Assembly (NCBI GenBank): GCA_958450365.1
Contig: CAUEEP010000742.1
Span: 3,886,001-3,950,000 of the forward strand
Direction of reading: 5' to 3'
Length of the DNA: 64,000 nt
Source of the DNA: Mesorhabditis belari
Taxonomy: Eukaryota > Nematoda > Chromadorea > Rhabditida > Rhabditidae
The notes beneath the pieces were generated by a model, which saw nothing but the letters and a program-made list of their open reading frames with translations, had not been told where the DNA came from and made no database searches. The translations under genes and the position numbers were made by a program. This document shows positions 11,740 through 23,764 of this stretch, piece after piece; positions within the stretch are counted from its first letter, which is position 1; each line of letters opens with the position of its first letter.

Positions 11740-11916
11740 TCCACTTCTTTTCAATCTTCTTCTCCTCTTTTTCATCGTCTTTTCCTCTTTTTCATCTTCT
11801 TTTCCTCTTTTTCATCTTCTTTTCCTCATTTTCATCGTCTTCTCCTCTTTTTCATCATCTTCTCCTCTTTTTCAATCTTCTTCTCCTCTTTTTCATCTTC
11901 TTCTCCTCTCTAAACA
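11740..11916. repeat. Pyrimidine-rich 18-21-bp minisatellite
   Basis: About eight units of cttcttttcctctttttcat with minor variation. All three plus-strand frames stay open and encode Ser/Phe/Leu-rich artefacts. I regard none of them as genes. Confidence 0.9.
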
Positions 11917-12721
11917 GTGATATACGGCGTTCGATCTTGTCTACCTTTACTCACTCACTAATCTCATCACTTGTAATCACAAGAATGAGTCGATTACATG
12001 AAGGTTAAACCTTTTTTGAAAGAGTTATTGATTTGAGATTTACAAATTTATCAATAAAGTCAAAAATCATGATTGGTTTAAGCTAAAATCGAGAATTTAT
12101 TTGAAAAACAAACTCTAACACATCTTCAAGTTGACAAATTGAACAGAGATAGACAGAGATTGAATTGAATTGAATTGAATTGAACAGAGAATTGACAAAG
12201 CAAACTCGCAAATCAATATTCACTTATAATTGTAAAAAGATTCGAAAATTTTTAAGTTTAAATCAATTCTTATTTTTTAGTGAAAGAAATTTAGAAATTT
12301 GAAAACAAAACACAAGAGTTGGAAAGCGATAAAGTTCGGGTAAATGCCGAAAACTGTAGTTAGACTTGCACTCGCTGTTGCAAAGCACTTTTTTTTTGCT
12401 CTGCTCTAGTAAATATTTTGTTCACACAAATGAGCAATGAAGATCACAATTACCAAAAGAAAAAAATATACTCCAAAATTAGCCCTATCAAAAATCGAAC
12501 AAACAGCCGATCAGTCTCGAGAAAATAATAGCGAGAGATCAATGGGAAAAGAAAAGAAAAGAAAAGAAAAGAAAAGAAAAGAACGAGTTTTTTTTGTTGC
12601 ATGAAATTGAAAAAGAGTGTTTATGGGTGAAGGGTGATAATAAAGAAAGATGAGATGTATTGGGGTCGATTTGGAAAAAAGGGGATGGATTACAAGGACA
12701 AGCCACAGTCGGGTATGATTA

Positions 12722-13300
12722 TTGATGGACGAGTGATTGGTTCAATTGGAAATAACAATCCTTTTCCCTATCGGCTTTAGGCTTCAGTATAGATGTTAAA
12801 ACTTTGGATGTTCGGAGTTCTAGGGATTGTAAGTCAAGCTTTACCAGAGAGCTAGATCAGAGCTAGACCTGATCTAGATCAGATCCTGGATCAGTTACTG
12901 ATCAGTGGACAAGTGATTGATTGGATTGGAAATAACAATCCTTTTCCCTATCAGCTTTAAGCCTCAGTACAAATTTTAAAAGTTTGAATGATCCGAGGTC
13001 TAGTGATTGAGGAAATAACAATCGTTTTCCTTATCAGCATTACTAGTCAAGCTTTACTAGAGAGCTAGATCAGAGCTAGACCTGGATCAGATCCTGGATC
13101 AGTTCAGTGATCAGTGGACGAGTGATTGGTTGGATTGGAAATCACAATCCTTTTCCCTATCAGCTTTAAGCCTCAGTACAAATTTTAAAAGTTTGAATGG
13201 TCTGAGGTCTAGGTCCGAGGTCCGAGGTCAGTCAAGCTTTACTAGAGAGCTAGATCAGAGTCAGATCTCGATCAGATCCTGGATAATTTCAGTGCTGGTC
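12722..13300. repeat. Three-copy tandem repeat of about 190 bp
   Basis: Units start near 12730, 12908 and 13105. Each begins with a gacgagtgattggtt-like segment (gacaagtgattgattgg in the second), continues with acaatccttttccctatc, and ends in agagctagatcagag and cagatcctggatcag. Divergence among units is modest. No open frame is conserved across the copies. Confidence 0.8.
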
Positions 13301-14189
13301 AGGACTGCACTAGATGCTCTGGACTAAAGCCGAAGCCGCCGAAGCCTTTTGAGAAAGCCTTTTAGAAATTTTTGTTTTTGGCAGAAAGAGGAAAGAATTT
13401 TCTAGAAAATGGTATAATTTGTAAGCAAAGCGAACGTTTTTAGCTGGAGAAAAGCGTCCAAGATCGCGGAAAGTTTCCGGTAATGGAGCATATGGCTTCT
13501 GGACTTGCTGAGCTAAACCAGACTTAGGCTGGCTCATTAAAAGAAGGCTCATTAGAAGCTGGCTCATTAGAAGTTAAACAAGCCTGAATCAGAGCTAAAT
13601 CATGCCCGTATTGGCCTAGTCTGAACAGGTCAGTTTTGAGAAATCATTGGAATGTATAGGCAACATCAAGTTCGTCTATTGCAGAAGTTTATCTAAATCT
13701 TGAAGAAAAATGTTTATCAAGAATGAATCAAGAATGGTAAAAGGATTGCAGGGAATTTTCAACTTTCAAATGACCTCTTTGGCAAAACCCCGTTTTGGGG
13801 TGATGTTTTTTTTGTCTATCGACTCGCACTCATAAAATCGTGGCGGCGAGGAATTCGAGAGCTCGGAAATCCCCCATTGCTCTCTGTTTCCCTTTTAGTC
13901 TCATTTTGTCGCTGCATGTAAACTTTGAGATCACGAAAACATGTAAAAAATGAATTCTTTCGGTATTTACTGTTGGTAAAAAGAATTTTAAACTTTTAGC
14001 TTGACTAAAAGCTTTAAAATTTGACTTTAGCTTGACTATCTGGGTTACTGATTTGGCTATAACTCTAGTATAGTTTTTTTCTCTTTGCATTGCCTTTAAA
14101 TTAACAGATAATTGATTATTGACATAAAAACTCGTGCAAGAGCTCATCTGGATGGGTGCAAAATGGGCATTCGACCACAAGCACTACAA

Positions 14190-14292
14190 TTACTTCAGCC
14201 AACAATTCCTAGCCAACAATTCCTAGCCAACAATTGTCAGCCAACAACTGCCAACCAACAATTGCCAACCAACAATTGCCATTTCAGCAATC
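14190..14292. repeat. agccaacaattcct / gccaaccaacaatt repeat
   Basis: Roughly seven imperfect 14-16-base units just upstream of the F-box gene start, within its probable promoter or 5' UTR. Confidence 0.8.
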
Positions 14293-14342
14293 ATTAGATA
14301 AAAAGCTCTATCTTCTATTAATCGTTGATCAATCTACAAGTC

Positions 14343-17206
14343 ATGAAAAATCTCGCTTATTTAAAGATCCCGTTCACCTCGAAGAAGATCTACTTTTCAC
14401 CGAAAGCTAAAGCCAAATTGGCAACGCAAATCCCTTTCAAATCGCCGAAGATTCAAACAATCACCGAGCTCGCCAATCAGAAGAAAACTCAAGAGAATGA
14501 CTATGGAGAGTTTGCAAAAGTTGAAAGCAGGTCGGTGTTGATTAAACTTTCAACTACTTTGTACTTATCTTTTTTTTACTTTTTCTTGTCTTTGTCAACT
14601 TTTTCAGTATGCAAAACAGATAGTAATTGTTTAAATGTAAATATCATTCAGATTATGGCCTTTTAAAAGTACAGTAGCTTAAAGGAAGCTTAAAATGAAG
14701 CTGAAAATGTCTTTTTTTTCAGCCGATCAATCGATTCCCTCAATGAAACCCTGCTCACTCGAATCTTTTCTTATTTGCCCACCGATGATGTTGATAAGTT
14801 GATGATGGTGAACAAGAAGTTTCATAAAATAATTCGAGTAAGTAATCCGAAAGATAAATTCTTTTCTGAAGACATTTAAGCTCTTTTCAACTCTCCCATC
14901 TTTTCAGAGAAAATCTTTCGATCTTCCCAAACACTACGTGAAAGAAGTCGAGTTGACGCGCTCATCCGGTGGACTGATTCGCTTTCGCATGGTCAAACGC
15001 AACATGAAAACCCATCACATTTACACAAATGTGGGCTTTTAGAATAGAAGTTTTCAAAGTTCACTGTTTGGAATAAAACTGGAATAGGCTTTAAACTATT
15101 TATTGGGTTCGTGAATTGAAAACTGCGGGCTATTGTCATATGTGACAGTTTGAGCACCTTCTTCAAAAGAAACCCATTTTGGTGTCAATGGAAAAGTTGT
15201 GGAGAATCAAAAATCAAGCTTATATCCAAATTTCCAAAAAGATACACTTAGTAGTTTCGCTTAAAATTTGTGTGTTCTGTGTGTTCTTTGTGCGTAACCG
15301 CTCGCCGTCTGGCGCAGGGCTTTTACATAACTCCCTTCCCTCTCCTTCGAGAAACTAATCTGGCCGGCTCCGAATCCTCAAATTGGACATTGACTTCTCC
15401 TCAAATCAAGGCTAATCTCAATCTATTGGGTCGGTGAATTGAAAACTGCGGGCTATTGTCATCTGTGACCGTTTGAGCACTTTGTTCAAAAGAAACCCAT
15501 TTTGGTGTCAATAGAAAAGTTGTAGAGAATCAAAAATCAAGCTTATATCCAAATTTTCAGAACGATTCAAAAACTGGTTTTCAAGAAATGCCAAATTTAT
15601 GAATTTCCACAAAACTTGCATTTTAAGCGAAACTACTAAGTGTATCCTTTTGGAAATTTGGCTATAAGCCTAATTTTTGATTCTCTACAACTTTTCTATT
15701 TACACCAAAATGGGTTTCTTTTGAAGAAAGTGCTCAAACGTCCTCCAGGGACATCTCCAGTCCTCCATTTTTGAGTCTCACACTTGTCTCACACACAAAC
15801 CAAAACCCTACCACGAAAGAGGAATCCGCAAATTGCCTGTAAAATGGGCAGAAGTCGTCAATAATAATGGAAATTATTTGGAATGAATTCATGGTTTTAT
15901 GTTGAATAAATTTTAGTTCAAAGTCCGGCAGTTTTCAATTCACCAACCCTTTACAAACTAAATCTTTAGATCTCCGGTCTGAGGCGCTACTTTGCTCGGG
16001 TTAACATCGAAACACTGATCTTTTACGGGAAATTATGCGATGTTTTAGTGAGTGGATTTATCGTAGCATTTTCTGTTAAAGAGTTTGAAGAGTTAGATCA
16101 AAATTTCTAGCTAAATGTCCTCTCGAGAGTTCAAATCAATCGATTCCTCGCGAAAGAAGCCGGGATTTCAGTCAGGTAAGTTCAGTTAGTTTTGCTAAAA
16201 GATCATGCTAATGATTTGAGTTAAAACAAAAGCTTTGTTGACTTTGTTGATAATGTAGGTATTGTGCTAGGTATCTAGTAGGTATTGTGCTAAAATAGAA
16301 CTCCTAAATGGATTGTGTTCTAATAGAGATTGTGATGAAATTTAACTTCTAACCAGATTGTATTCAAAAACTCTTTCAAACTGATAGAATGCCTCAAAAA
16401 TCATTTTTCCAGTTACGCAGGATTGTCGAATTTCCTCTCCACTTCAAATGTTCGCTATTTGAATCTCTCCGGTTGTACATTCGAGGATTTTCACTCGATT
16501 TGCAATCAGCTCTTCATCGAGAATCCCCAATTGGAGTGTGTGAAGATTTGCTCGACTCATGACCGACTTTCGTTCGTTTTTTTAGAAACAACTCTAAACT
16601 TACTAACTCTAAACAGTTTTAAACCTTTCTCAACTTTCAGATTTCCATTTTTGACTGATCGCGTCTTTTTTGAGCTCTCAAAAATGGGTACTCTTCCATC
16701 GCAGCTGATCCTCGAAAATGTCGACACGGGGATTTCCGTTCGCGGGGTGCAAATCCTCATCAATGTAAGCAAGAATCTAGAAATTAAGAAAATCACCTAA
16801 AACTTAACATATTTTTAAAGACTTTGTTAGTAAAATCCTTTCTTTTTCAGCATTTTCGAGCCAATCACCCTCATCGACCAGTCTCCTATTTGTTGGGGAG
16901 AATCGCGACGAATCGAATCGATTCTGTGGCGAAACTCTCGTCAATCAACGATGTCACATTGTTTCAAGTGATTTTTAAAACATAAATGTACCTTAGAAAC
17001 AAAAATGAGCTTAAAATATGCTATATTACTTTTCATTACCGATATTACTTTATTAAAATCTCCAGATTCAACGCTGCAAATTGGGCATTCACGCGACTTT
17101 TGGTGCGGACATTTCGATCATTTTTTCCACGAGTTTACCTCGACGACGAATCGATTTCGAAACGAATTTGGAAAAGAAAATGGAAGAGCTTGAAATATTT
17201 GTGTGA
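14343..17206 (+). CDS. F-box protein with nematode-type C-terminal repeat region
   Basis: F-box proteins recruit substrates to SCF ubiquitin ligases through Skp1. My exons are 14343-14530, 14723-14837, 14908-15030, 15970-16047, 16111-16175, 16413-16571, 16641-16764, 16851-16967 and 17066-17206. They are in phase throughout and give 369 residues. A Lys-rich N-terminus is followed by the F-box near residues 63-102, with SLNETLLTRIFSYLPTDDV and KLMMVNKKFHKIIR. The rest has leucine-rich/FTH-like spacing (SNVRYLNLSGCTFED, GTLPSQLILENVDTG), expected for the substrate side. ATG 14343 is the only ATG in frame ahead of the F-box. The donor after 15030 (gtgggc) is weak; without it the protein would stop at 15042. 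That 0.9-kb intron is filled by foldback elements. The gene is convergent with the Kunitz gene. Confidence 0.85.
15103..15949. repeat. Foldback element family P1, one full copy plus one partial copy
   Basis: Ends read ttgggtc(g)gtgaattgaaa and tttcaattcaccaaccc. Long arms share caaaagaaacccattttggt and aaagttgtagagaatcaaaa, which recur inverted. A left-end copy starts at 15103, and a complete element of about 520 bp starts near 15427. Other copies lie at 53798-54322 and 57825-58400. No transposase is encoded. The element occupies an F-box gene intron. Confidence 0.8.
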
Positions 17207-17269
17207 TCATTTAAAAAAAGTCATTTTTTGTGAGATATTGTATTGTGAGATATTCCTATTTTGAGATAA

Positions 17270-17662
17270 ATCATTCTTTCAAACAAGCTCGCTGGCATTC
17301 CTCTTGAGTTCTCGGCAGGCAGTGATTTTTAGATCATAAATATAACTTAGAAACAAAAATGAGCTTAAAATAAGCGGTATTACTTTATTAAAATCTCCAG
17401 ATTCTCAGATTCCAGCAAATTAGGCATTGACGGGACTTTTAGTGCGGATATTTCGATCACGAGTTTACCTCGACGTTTACCTCGACAACGAAACGATTTT
17501 GAGCGATCAAATTTGGAAAAGAAAATGGAAGAGCTTGAAATATTTGTATAATCATTGAAAAGAAGTCAATTTTTATGTGATATTGTATTGTAAGATATTC
17601 CTATTGTGAGATAAATCATCCTTTCAAACAAGCTCGCTGGCATTCCTCTTGAGTTCTCGGCA
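17270..17662. repeat. Tandem duplication spanning the terminal exons of two convergent genes
   Basis: The segment 16968-17318 (end of the F-box gene plus end of a Kunitz exon) is repeated with divergence at 17319-17662. The copy at 17405-17552 is a decayed F-box last exon, with a tccag acceptor, ttacctcgacg inserted a second time, and a new stop. The fragment at 17270-17318 is a decayed copy of the Kunitz last exon on the opposite strand. The functional exons are 17066-17206 (plus) and 17681-17616 (minus). Confidence 0.8.
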
Positions 17663-20600
17663 GGTTTACATTCATTTCACCCTAGAATTTCTTTTTGACC
17701 AATTTTCAACTTTGAAACTTACACTACAGTATCCAAATGGGGTCGTTGTGCACTCTTTTGTCGTTTCGTTTAAAATCCATCTCCATGTGAATTGAGCGGC
17801 CATCCCGGAGTCGCACATTGTGCGAAGAGGGACAAGTTGACACGAGATTGGTGGCTCTGGAAGGTTAAAAGCATAAAAAGAGCTATTGGGTTGCAAAAGT
17901 GATCACAATCACAGCTAGAAATTGAATACTGGATGCTGAGTAGTTAAGTTGCTAGAAATAAAAACCATTTTTAGTTGTAAAAACGGTATACTTTGAACCG
18001 TAAACTAAAAAGCATAATATTTTGAAGTGTAGCTAATCAACTATTGTAAACAAAATAACCGGTTTTTTTTTGGAAAAATTGAATTTGGCTAAGTCATGGA
18101 TGGCTGAATCATGGATGGCTGAATCATGGATTGCTAAATCCTGGATGGTTAAATCCTGGATTTGCTAAATCCTGGATGGTTAAACCTGGATGGCTAAATC
18201 CTGGATGGTTAAACCTGGATGGCTAAATCCTGGATGGCTAAATCCTGGATCGCTAAATCATGGGTGGCTAAATCCTGGATGGTTAAAGCATATATGGCTG
18301 AATCATGTAAACCATTTATAGCTAAACCAAATGAGATCTAATTTTTATCATTTAAAAGATACATCAGAAACAATTAGCCGATTCTACGGACAAAAAAATC
18401 CTTTCTCGTCATGCTATACAAACATTTGCCGATAAAAATATGTTAAACTGTGCTCTCTGAAAGCATCTGTAAAAGTCTGACATTTAGATCTGACAGTCTG
18501 ACATCAATTTATCCAGTAGATTTCTTCTTTTAGCTTAAAGATTGATTTCAAGATTCAAAAACAAAGAAAAATTCTATTTTCTTCTATTTTCCCAGCCTAC
18601 ACATACTTTTCTCTTGTTTATCCTCAATCGTGATGCCCACTTTGTCGACGGAAAACTCGCCAAAATCGTTTTTACTCTCAATTCCTGAAGGATTATGCTG
18701 AAAATTAAAAAAAAAAATCCATTTACCTTGGACATTTTTCGAGAATCTCAAGCGAATTTCTTTGGGATTCTCCTTTTCTTCATTTTCCTAAGAGAAAATC
18801 TGTTCTTAAAGAAAATCTAAAGCTAACTTCATACTCAGCCACATCATTTCCATCAAAACTCTTCTCAACAACACTATCAACAATGATATCTGTGAGATTT
18901 CCCTGAAAATTGAAGTGTTTTTTTTCAGGAAAAAGTGCAACTTGTACAAAATTTTCCTTTCCACTTGCACTATCAGAGATTATTGTAGGAAATTGCAATG
19001 TTGTCGGTTGAATGGTGGCCGTTGTTCCAATGGTTTCCAATGGTTTTATTGTCGTTATATTTTCTAGAAATAAATCAAGTTTTTCATTTCATTTCATTGT
19101 TTTTTAAAAACCTTTTTGTTCTTTTCTCTCAAAGCACAACTCTTCGCAAGCTCGCTTCGTTCGAATCGTTGTCGAGTGAATGACAAGATCGCCTAAAAAA
19201 AAGAATTCTATTTCTATTTCTATTTGAAAATCAATTAAATACTTAATGAAGTCTCTTAATTCAATCTGATTGTGAAAGAAGAATAGAAAAAAGGTATTTT
19301 TAAAGAGTAATATAGAAAAAACGTTCAACTTTCCAAGAGATTTTTCTTTTATACTTAAACATGGTACTCTCTATAATAAAGAATCATTGTACTTTTTGTA
19401 CTCATACAGTACTATTGTACTCATACAATACTATTGTACTCATACAATACTATTGTACTCATACAATACTATTGTACTCATACGTACGAGTTTATGCTTT
19501 TTGAAGAGATTTCTGAAGCGAATCGATACTGGAATACGGTTTTGAGCATGTTTCTTGCTTTAAGAACATTCCAAATACGGAAATTCATCGAATGAGGATG
19601 GACTTGAGGATGGCCAAATCGGGAAAATGCTGCCCTGAACCACTTGAGCTCTGTGAGCATAAGCATTATCTTGCATAAAGCACTAAATCCTGTCGCCAGT
19701 GATTCTTGGCTCACGAAAGAAGCCAAAAGAAGAAGAAAGTCTTTCTTAAGTTTGTCGAGATAGTTGTTTGAACTGGGATTGATGTTGCAAAACTAGGTTG
19801 CAATAACCCTATCGCACCCTGTACTGACTCGTAAACTAGACGAATCAGAGTACTTTTTCCCAAGAAACAGATCCACTTTCCCAGGGTCTATTCTCTAGTT
19901 TTGTTTCCCTACTTCTACCTTTACTTTTCTCTACTTTTACTTCTACTTTACTTCCAACTTTTACCTGGACAATATCCCCATGGATAGTACTCGCATTGTT
20001 TCCCATTTCGAAACCACCGAATCGTCGCCTGAGTGGCAAGGGTTTCGTTTTTACACAAAATCTCGTAATTCTGCCGCTCACAAGAGTATTGAATCCCTAA
20101 AACTGCGAAAATATAGCATTTTTTTCTTTACCATACCGCTTTCCTCATCGAGAACGAGTTCGTCTTTCGTCTTTACTTTAACAAAGTTGTGTTTAACTGA
20201 AATAAAAGCTTGCATTTCATTTTATTGACTTTGAGAAAACCTTGTTCATCTTGTTCATCTTTCCCTTCAACTGTCCTGCTTGCGTTTTTCGTTTCAGAAA
20301 TAGCGGCTTCTGGTTTTTGCTCATCCCCATAAATCTCATAGAGTTTGGGTAAATTCGGGCAACACACTTCAGCGGGAAATCCTGTCTAAAGACAAATTTA
20401 TGTAATATTTAATTTTTTTGATCTAAATCTAACACAACTATAAACTACAAATAAAGAAAAATAATAGAGAGCTCAGCTGGACTCAAACTAGACTCAAACT
20501 GGACTTTTAAAGCCCAGCTGGACTTAAACTGGACTCAAACTGGACTTTTAAAGCTCAGCTGGACTTAAACTGGACTCAAACTGGACTTTTAAACGCTCAG

Positions 20601-20816
20601 CTAAACAATTCATCAATTTTAACGGCTTTACTACTCCATATTTTTCTCATTACTCTAAAAACTAACGACATTCTCGCATTGAAACCCATCCGGGCATTGC
20701 CGAGAACAAAGAAATGCCTCCTCTCCATCAATCAACGGTGAATGCCCATCAGAACACAAATTATCACATCCGCAAAATGATAATAATAGAAAAATTGATA
20801 AATAAATGATCCGCAT
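17616..20816 (-). CDS. Secreted lustrin-type Cys-rich / double Kunitz protein
   Basis: Kunitz (BPTI) domains inhibit serine proteases. In nematodes, secreted Kunitz proteins often also carry lustrin-like domains. My exons are 20816-20670, 20385-20241, 20196-20137, 20096-19965, 19192-19112, 19063-18828, 18787-18727, 18684-18607, 17856-17723 and 17681-17616. They are phase-consistent and give 379 residues. A signal peptide (MRIIYLSIFLLLSFCGC) is followed by a Cys-rich domain with CPDGFQCE and EVCCPNLPK (residues about 15-60). Kunitz 1 has six Cys (about 122-183, with RWFRNGKQCEYYPWGYCPG). A Thr/Asp-rich linker follows, then Kunitz 2 with six Cys (about 318-377, with RWILNETTKEC and EECQRACLKG, ending at TGA). 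The reactive-site residues after the second Cys of each domain are atypical, so inhibition is not assured. A transposase fossil sits in one intron. Confidence 0.88.
18088..18312. repeat. 15-bp minisatellite (atggctaaatcctgg)
   Basis: About 14 units of (a)tggatggctaaatcc with gaatca and gttaaa variants lie in the Kunitz-gene intron between exons 18607 and 17856. Confidence 0.9.
19384..19486. repeat. 19-bp minisatellite (tactcatacaatactattg)
   Basis: Five near-perfect 19-base units in the Kunitz-gene intron, abutting a transposase fossil. Confidence 0.9.
19490..19735 (-). pseudogene. Mariner/Tc1-superfamily transposase fossil
   Basis: The minus strand shows transposase hallmarks split over frames: QDNAYAHRAQVVQ (second catalytic Asp context), a WPSSSP motif, then FRIWNVLKAR and the SKSINS-type downstream block. 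Frameshifts and a stop separate them. The fossil lies in the intron between Kunitz-gene exons 19965 and 19192. Confidence 0.65.
20466..20600. repeat. aaactggacttttaaagc repeat
   Basis: Tandem units of actggactcaaactgg and acttttaaagctcagctg (about 45 bases, three copies) in the first intron area of the Kunitz gene. Confidence 0.85.
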
Positions 20817-21399
20817 AAAATTATAAGCCGGGGAATTTGCTGTGAATAGTTGCTTTCTCTGTGAAATTTTTCCTTTTTTCTATTTCCAGATTCCGCTTGT
20901 CGATCTCCCTTTGTCCACTCACGCCTATGAGATCTTAATCTTTAGCTAAACAGGGCTCTAAATTCCGCAAAAACGAATAAACGAGCCAATTTTCCTTTCC
21001 GAGACAAAAATTTATGGGAAAAAAGTGACAAAAGTTTGACAATTTGTGCACTTAAGGTGAGAAATTTTGAAAATAAAAGGCAACATATTGCAAATTTTCC
21101 GATGGTCTTCCTGTTCTTGGACTATCGAGAAGTGAGAAATTTCCTTCACGAAATCGTTGAAATCAATTCCGGATAGTTCGTTCGGTCACGAAATCGGGTC
21201 CATCAACGTCAGTGATCTCTCGATGAGCCTGTGCGGCATTGAGTTTTCGGTTGAATGCATACAAACAGGTGTCGCTGGTTTCTCCGATTCAACTTGACAC
21301 GACATTCCTGAAAAAAGCCTTCTAACAACATCAAAAAAATGATAAAACAAAAAAAACGAGAAAAACGAAGGAAAATCGCGAAAAGCGGAGGAAAGGCTA

Positions 21400-21442
21400 T
21401 TGATCTGAGGGTCGCTGGTTCGACTCCCACCGGTGACAATAT
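21400..21442 (+). repeat. tRNA-like 3' half
   Basis: The stretch from ggctattgatctg through gctggttcgactcccacc resembles a tRNA anticodon arm and T-arm with B-box ggttcgactcc. The T-stem is imperfect and no 5' half is adjacent, so it is a tRNA relic or SINE piece. Confidence 0.4.
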
Positions 21443-21444
21443 TT

Positions 21445-21766
21445 TTCAAAAAATTTTTGTTAAGATTCTGAAAATGCGTGTCTAGGGGTTATTTTTGACG
21501 CTGATCACGAAACACATGTTTTTAGCCTAGGTTTCTGCACGGAAAACTAACGAAACGTGAAAACACCGATTTTTTGGCTCTGCCGCCCTTTACTAAAATA
21601 GCTGTAAAAAGTTTTAGAAAAGAGATATCTCAAAACGGTTTTTGACCAATCGATCCGTCTTGAATTCAGCTTTAGGATGAGCTATAAAACGTCAAAATTC
21701 GACAAATTTAAGGTACTCTCCCAAAAAAATCGGAAAGGATTTTTCCATCAACCCAATACAAAGCGA
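21445..21766. repeat. One-armed copy of the ttgggttgatgg MITE
   Basis: It matches the right half and core of the complete element at 47205-47740: cacgaaacacatg, ctgcacggaaaactaacg, ggctctgccgcc, and the terminus catcaacccaata. The left arm is missing. Confidence 0.8.
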
Positions 21767-22024
21767 ACAGCACAAATATATCATATATACTTTTATTTCA
21801 GTAATAAAGCATTAATAAAAAGATCTACAACACACAAAAATTGAAATTACAATTTGCAATTAATCTGAAGAAAGAAAAAAAGTGAATACCATTTACAAAT
21901 TTAGTAAATTAAATAGTTTGAGCAGAGAAATACGGATTTAAACCGGCTTAGAAAGAAAGATTGCAAATTTTGCGCTTAGACAGAAAGACAGAAAGATTGC
22001 AAGATTGCGCGGAAAGAATTCCAC

Positions 22025-22385
22025 AACGTAACTACAGTTGAAAGTAGGGCAGATCAAAAACTTCTGAGTCGCCAGGACTCGAACCCGCGACCTTTCGCTT
22101 ACCGCCCAACTGTGCTAACCATTAAACCACAATGCACTTGATCTCTGTGACTACAGAAGGAGTTTAACTTCTCTCCTCTCTGGACGAGACAGTTCCACAC
22201 GATTTATACGCCGCTTGAAACTAGGTATGAAGATCCTAGCCAGCATTAGAGCCCATCCTTCCGTGACCGCCAGTTGAAACTAGGGCAGATCAAAAACATT
22301 TGCGTCGCCAGGACTCGAACCCGCGACCTTTCGCTTACTGCCCAACTGTGTTAACCATTGCACCACAACGCGGCTGATATCCCTT
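22025..22385 (-). repeat. Two tandem tRNA-derived SINE-like units
   Basis: On the minus strand both units carry an A box (tggtttaatggttagcac; the second has gcaatggttaacac) and a B box gggttcgagtcc. Each is followed by gatctgccctagtttcaactg-like sequence. The units lie about 240 bases apart (boxes near 22070-22135 and 22300-22370). Conserved non-tRNA flanks and poor acceptor pairing suggest SINEs, not functional tRNAs. Confidence 0.65.
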
Positions 22386-23029
22386 ACTTCAGAGGGATTT
22401 AACTCTTTTAACTAGTTTCTTTTCTCTACTAACTAACTCTGCTAACTCTATTAACTCTTTGTGAAAAAACTTTCATCACTTTTAAACGAAATAGGATTAC
22501 GTCTCAAAAGCAAGCTCCCTCTGGAAGCCGATTGCCTTGGATTTAACGGAAGAAAGTTCCGAAAAAGAGGATTAGGGTGAATCTCTTTAACAATTTTAAA
22601 GCATTCGATTTTTCCGTTGCACATTTTTGACCTTTATAAAGAAACGAACTCTCTGAAAACAGTTTAAAAAAGATATGCCAAAAAGATATGCCATGAGCTT
22701 GTTTCTTTGTTTCGAGAGAAAAGCACTAGTAAAAATTGGAATTTTCTGATGAAAACTAGCTCATTTGATCGTTTTTTCAACCCAGAATTGTTCAACATTC
22801 AATTTAATCAATTTATATAGCAAAAATCAATCAAATCTCTGTGATTTGAAAAATTTAAAATCTTCATGATAAATCGCTTCAAGATATGCCATTGTTTTGG
22901 GGTTTTCTTTCACTTTTCTTAGCAGATCTTTTTTGTGTGCTTCATTTGTTACGGCATGTGAGGTCGAGGATCGATAGAGGTGACGAAGAGTCTGGAAAAT
23001 AATGCGAATGAGTGAATCAGAGCAGGAAA

Positions 23030-23182
23030 TCTATCAATAATCAGAGGGATCAGAGATCAGAGGGATCAGAGAGATCAGAGATCTATCAGAGGGATCAGAG
23101 ATCTATCAGAGGGATCAGAGATCTATCAGGAGGATCAGAGATCTATCAGGAGGATCAGAGATCTATCAGAGAGATCACTGTT
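23030..23182. repeat. gatcagagatctatcagagg minisatellite
   Basis: About eight 18-20-base units in the last intron of sulfotransferase copy A. Confidence 0.9.
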
Positions 23183-23663
23183 AACTCTAAATGAATAGCT
23201 TTTACCTTTCTAGCAACTAGTGACGGAATGCGAGCCTTCAAGAAAACGCGTAGCAATTCCCTTTCCATTCTCCGTCGATTTCGCGAATGGTGCACAACGA
23301 GAAGGGCTTTATTCGTTTTTAAGTGACAATAACTGAAAGCAATATTGATATTTGAATCAAACAATGTTCTTTTGAAGCTATGACAAAGATTACTTCGTTT
23401 GTGGCCACGAATGCCACACAATCTCGTCCAGATTTCTCGATCGAGGTCTCCGACCGGCAAAGTCGAGCGTTTGCAAACGATGCACCCAACTGGCAAACTG
23501 ATGAATGTTTTTGACTTTTGTTGCACACATTTTGGCGCTAAACTTGAAAATTGAAAACGATTCTCATCAACAGGACTAAAACTAGCATCGAATTTTCAGT
23601 GACAATGGACCTGGTCTGGTCAAGTAGCCAAGCACTGTTCCGTTTCTTGTCTTTTGGCCAGCC

Positions 23664-23764
23664 ATCAGCCCTGGTTAATGATTAATCAGCCCTGGTTAGT
23701 CATTAATCAGCCCTGGCTAATCATTAATCAGCCCTGGCTAATCATTAATCAGCCCTGGTTACTG
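23664..23764. repeat. atcagccctggttaatcatt minisatellite
   Basis: Five units of about 20 bases in intron 4 of sulfotransferase copy A. Confidence 0.9.

Larger units (their letters stand above)
11167..14342. other. Intergenic region between divergent aminopeptidase and F-box genes
   Basis: No credible exon was found. It contains a cttcttttcctctttttcat array (11740-11915), a gaaaa array (12540-12590), a three-unit tandem repeat of about 190 bases (12722-13300) and an agccaacaattg array (14190-14290). The two genes diverge from here, so both promoters should lie in this interval. I could not identify core promoter elements. Confidence 0.7.
20817..22826. other. Intergenic region with MITE arm and tRNA-like sequences
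   Basis: No gene was identified. It holds the putative promoter of the Kunitz gene, a one-armed MITE (21445-21766), a tRNA-like 3' half (21404-21440) and two tandem tRNA-like SINE units (22025-22385). The remainder is AT-rich without clear coding. Confidence 0.6.

Noticed and set aside
11624..12008. Plus-strand Phe/Ser/Leu-rich proteins
   Set aside because: They come from the pyrimidine-rich minisatellite and have no splice or family support.
22025..22385. Functional tRNA genes
   Set aside because: A and B boxes are present, but acceptor ends do not pair and the non-tRNA flanks are repeated, so SINE-like units fit better.
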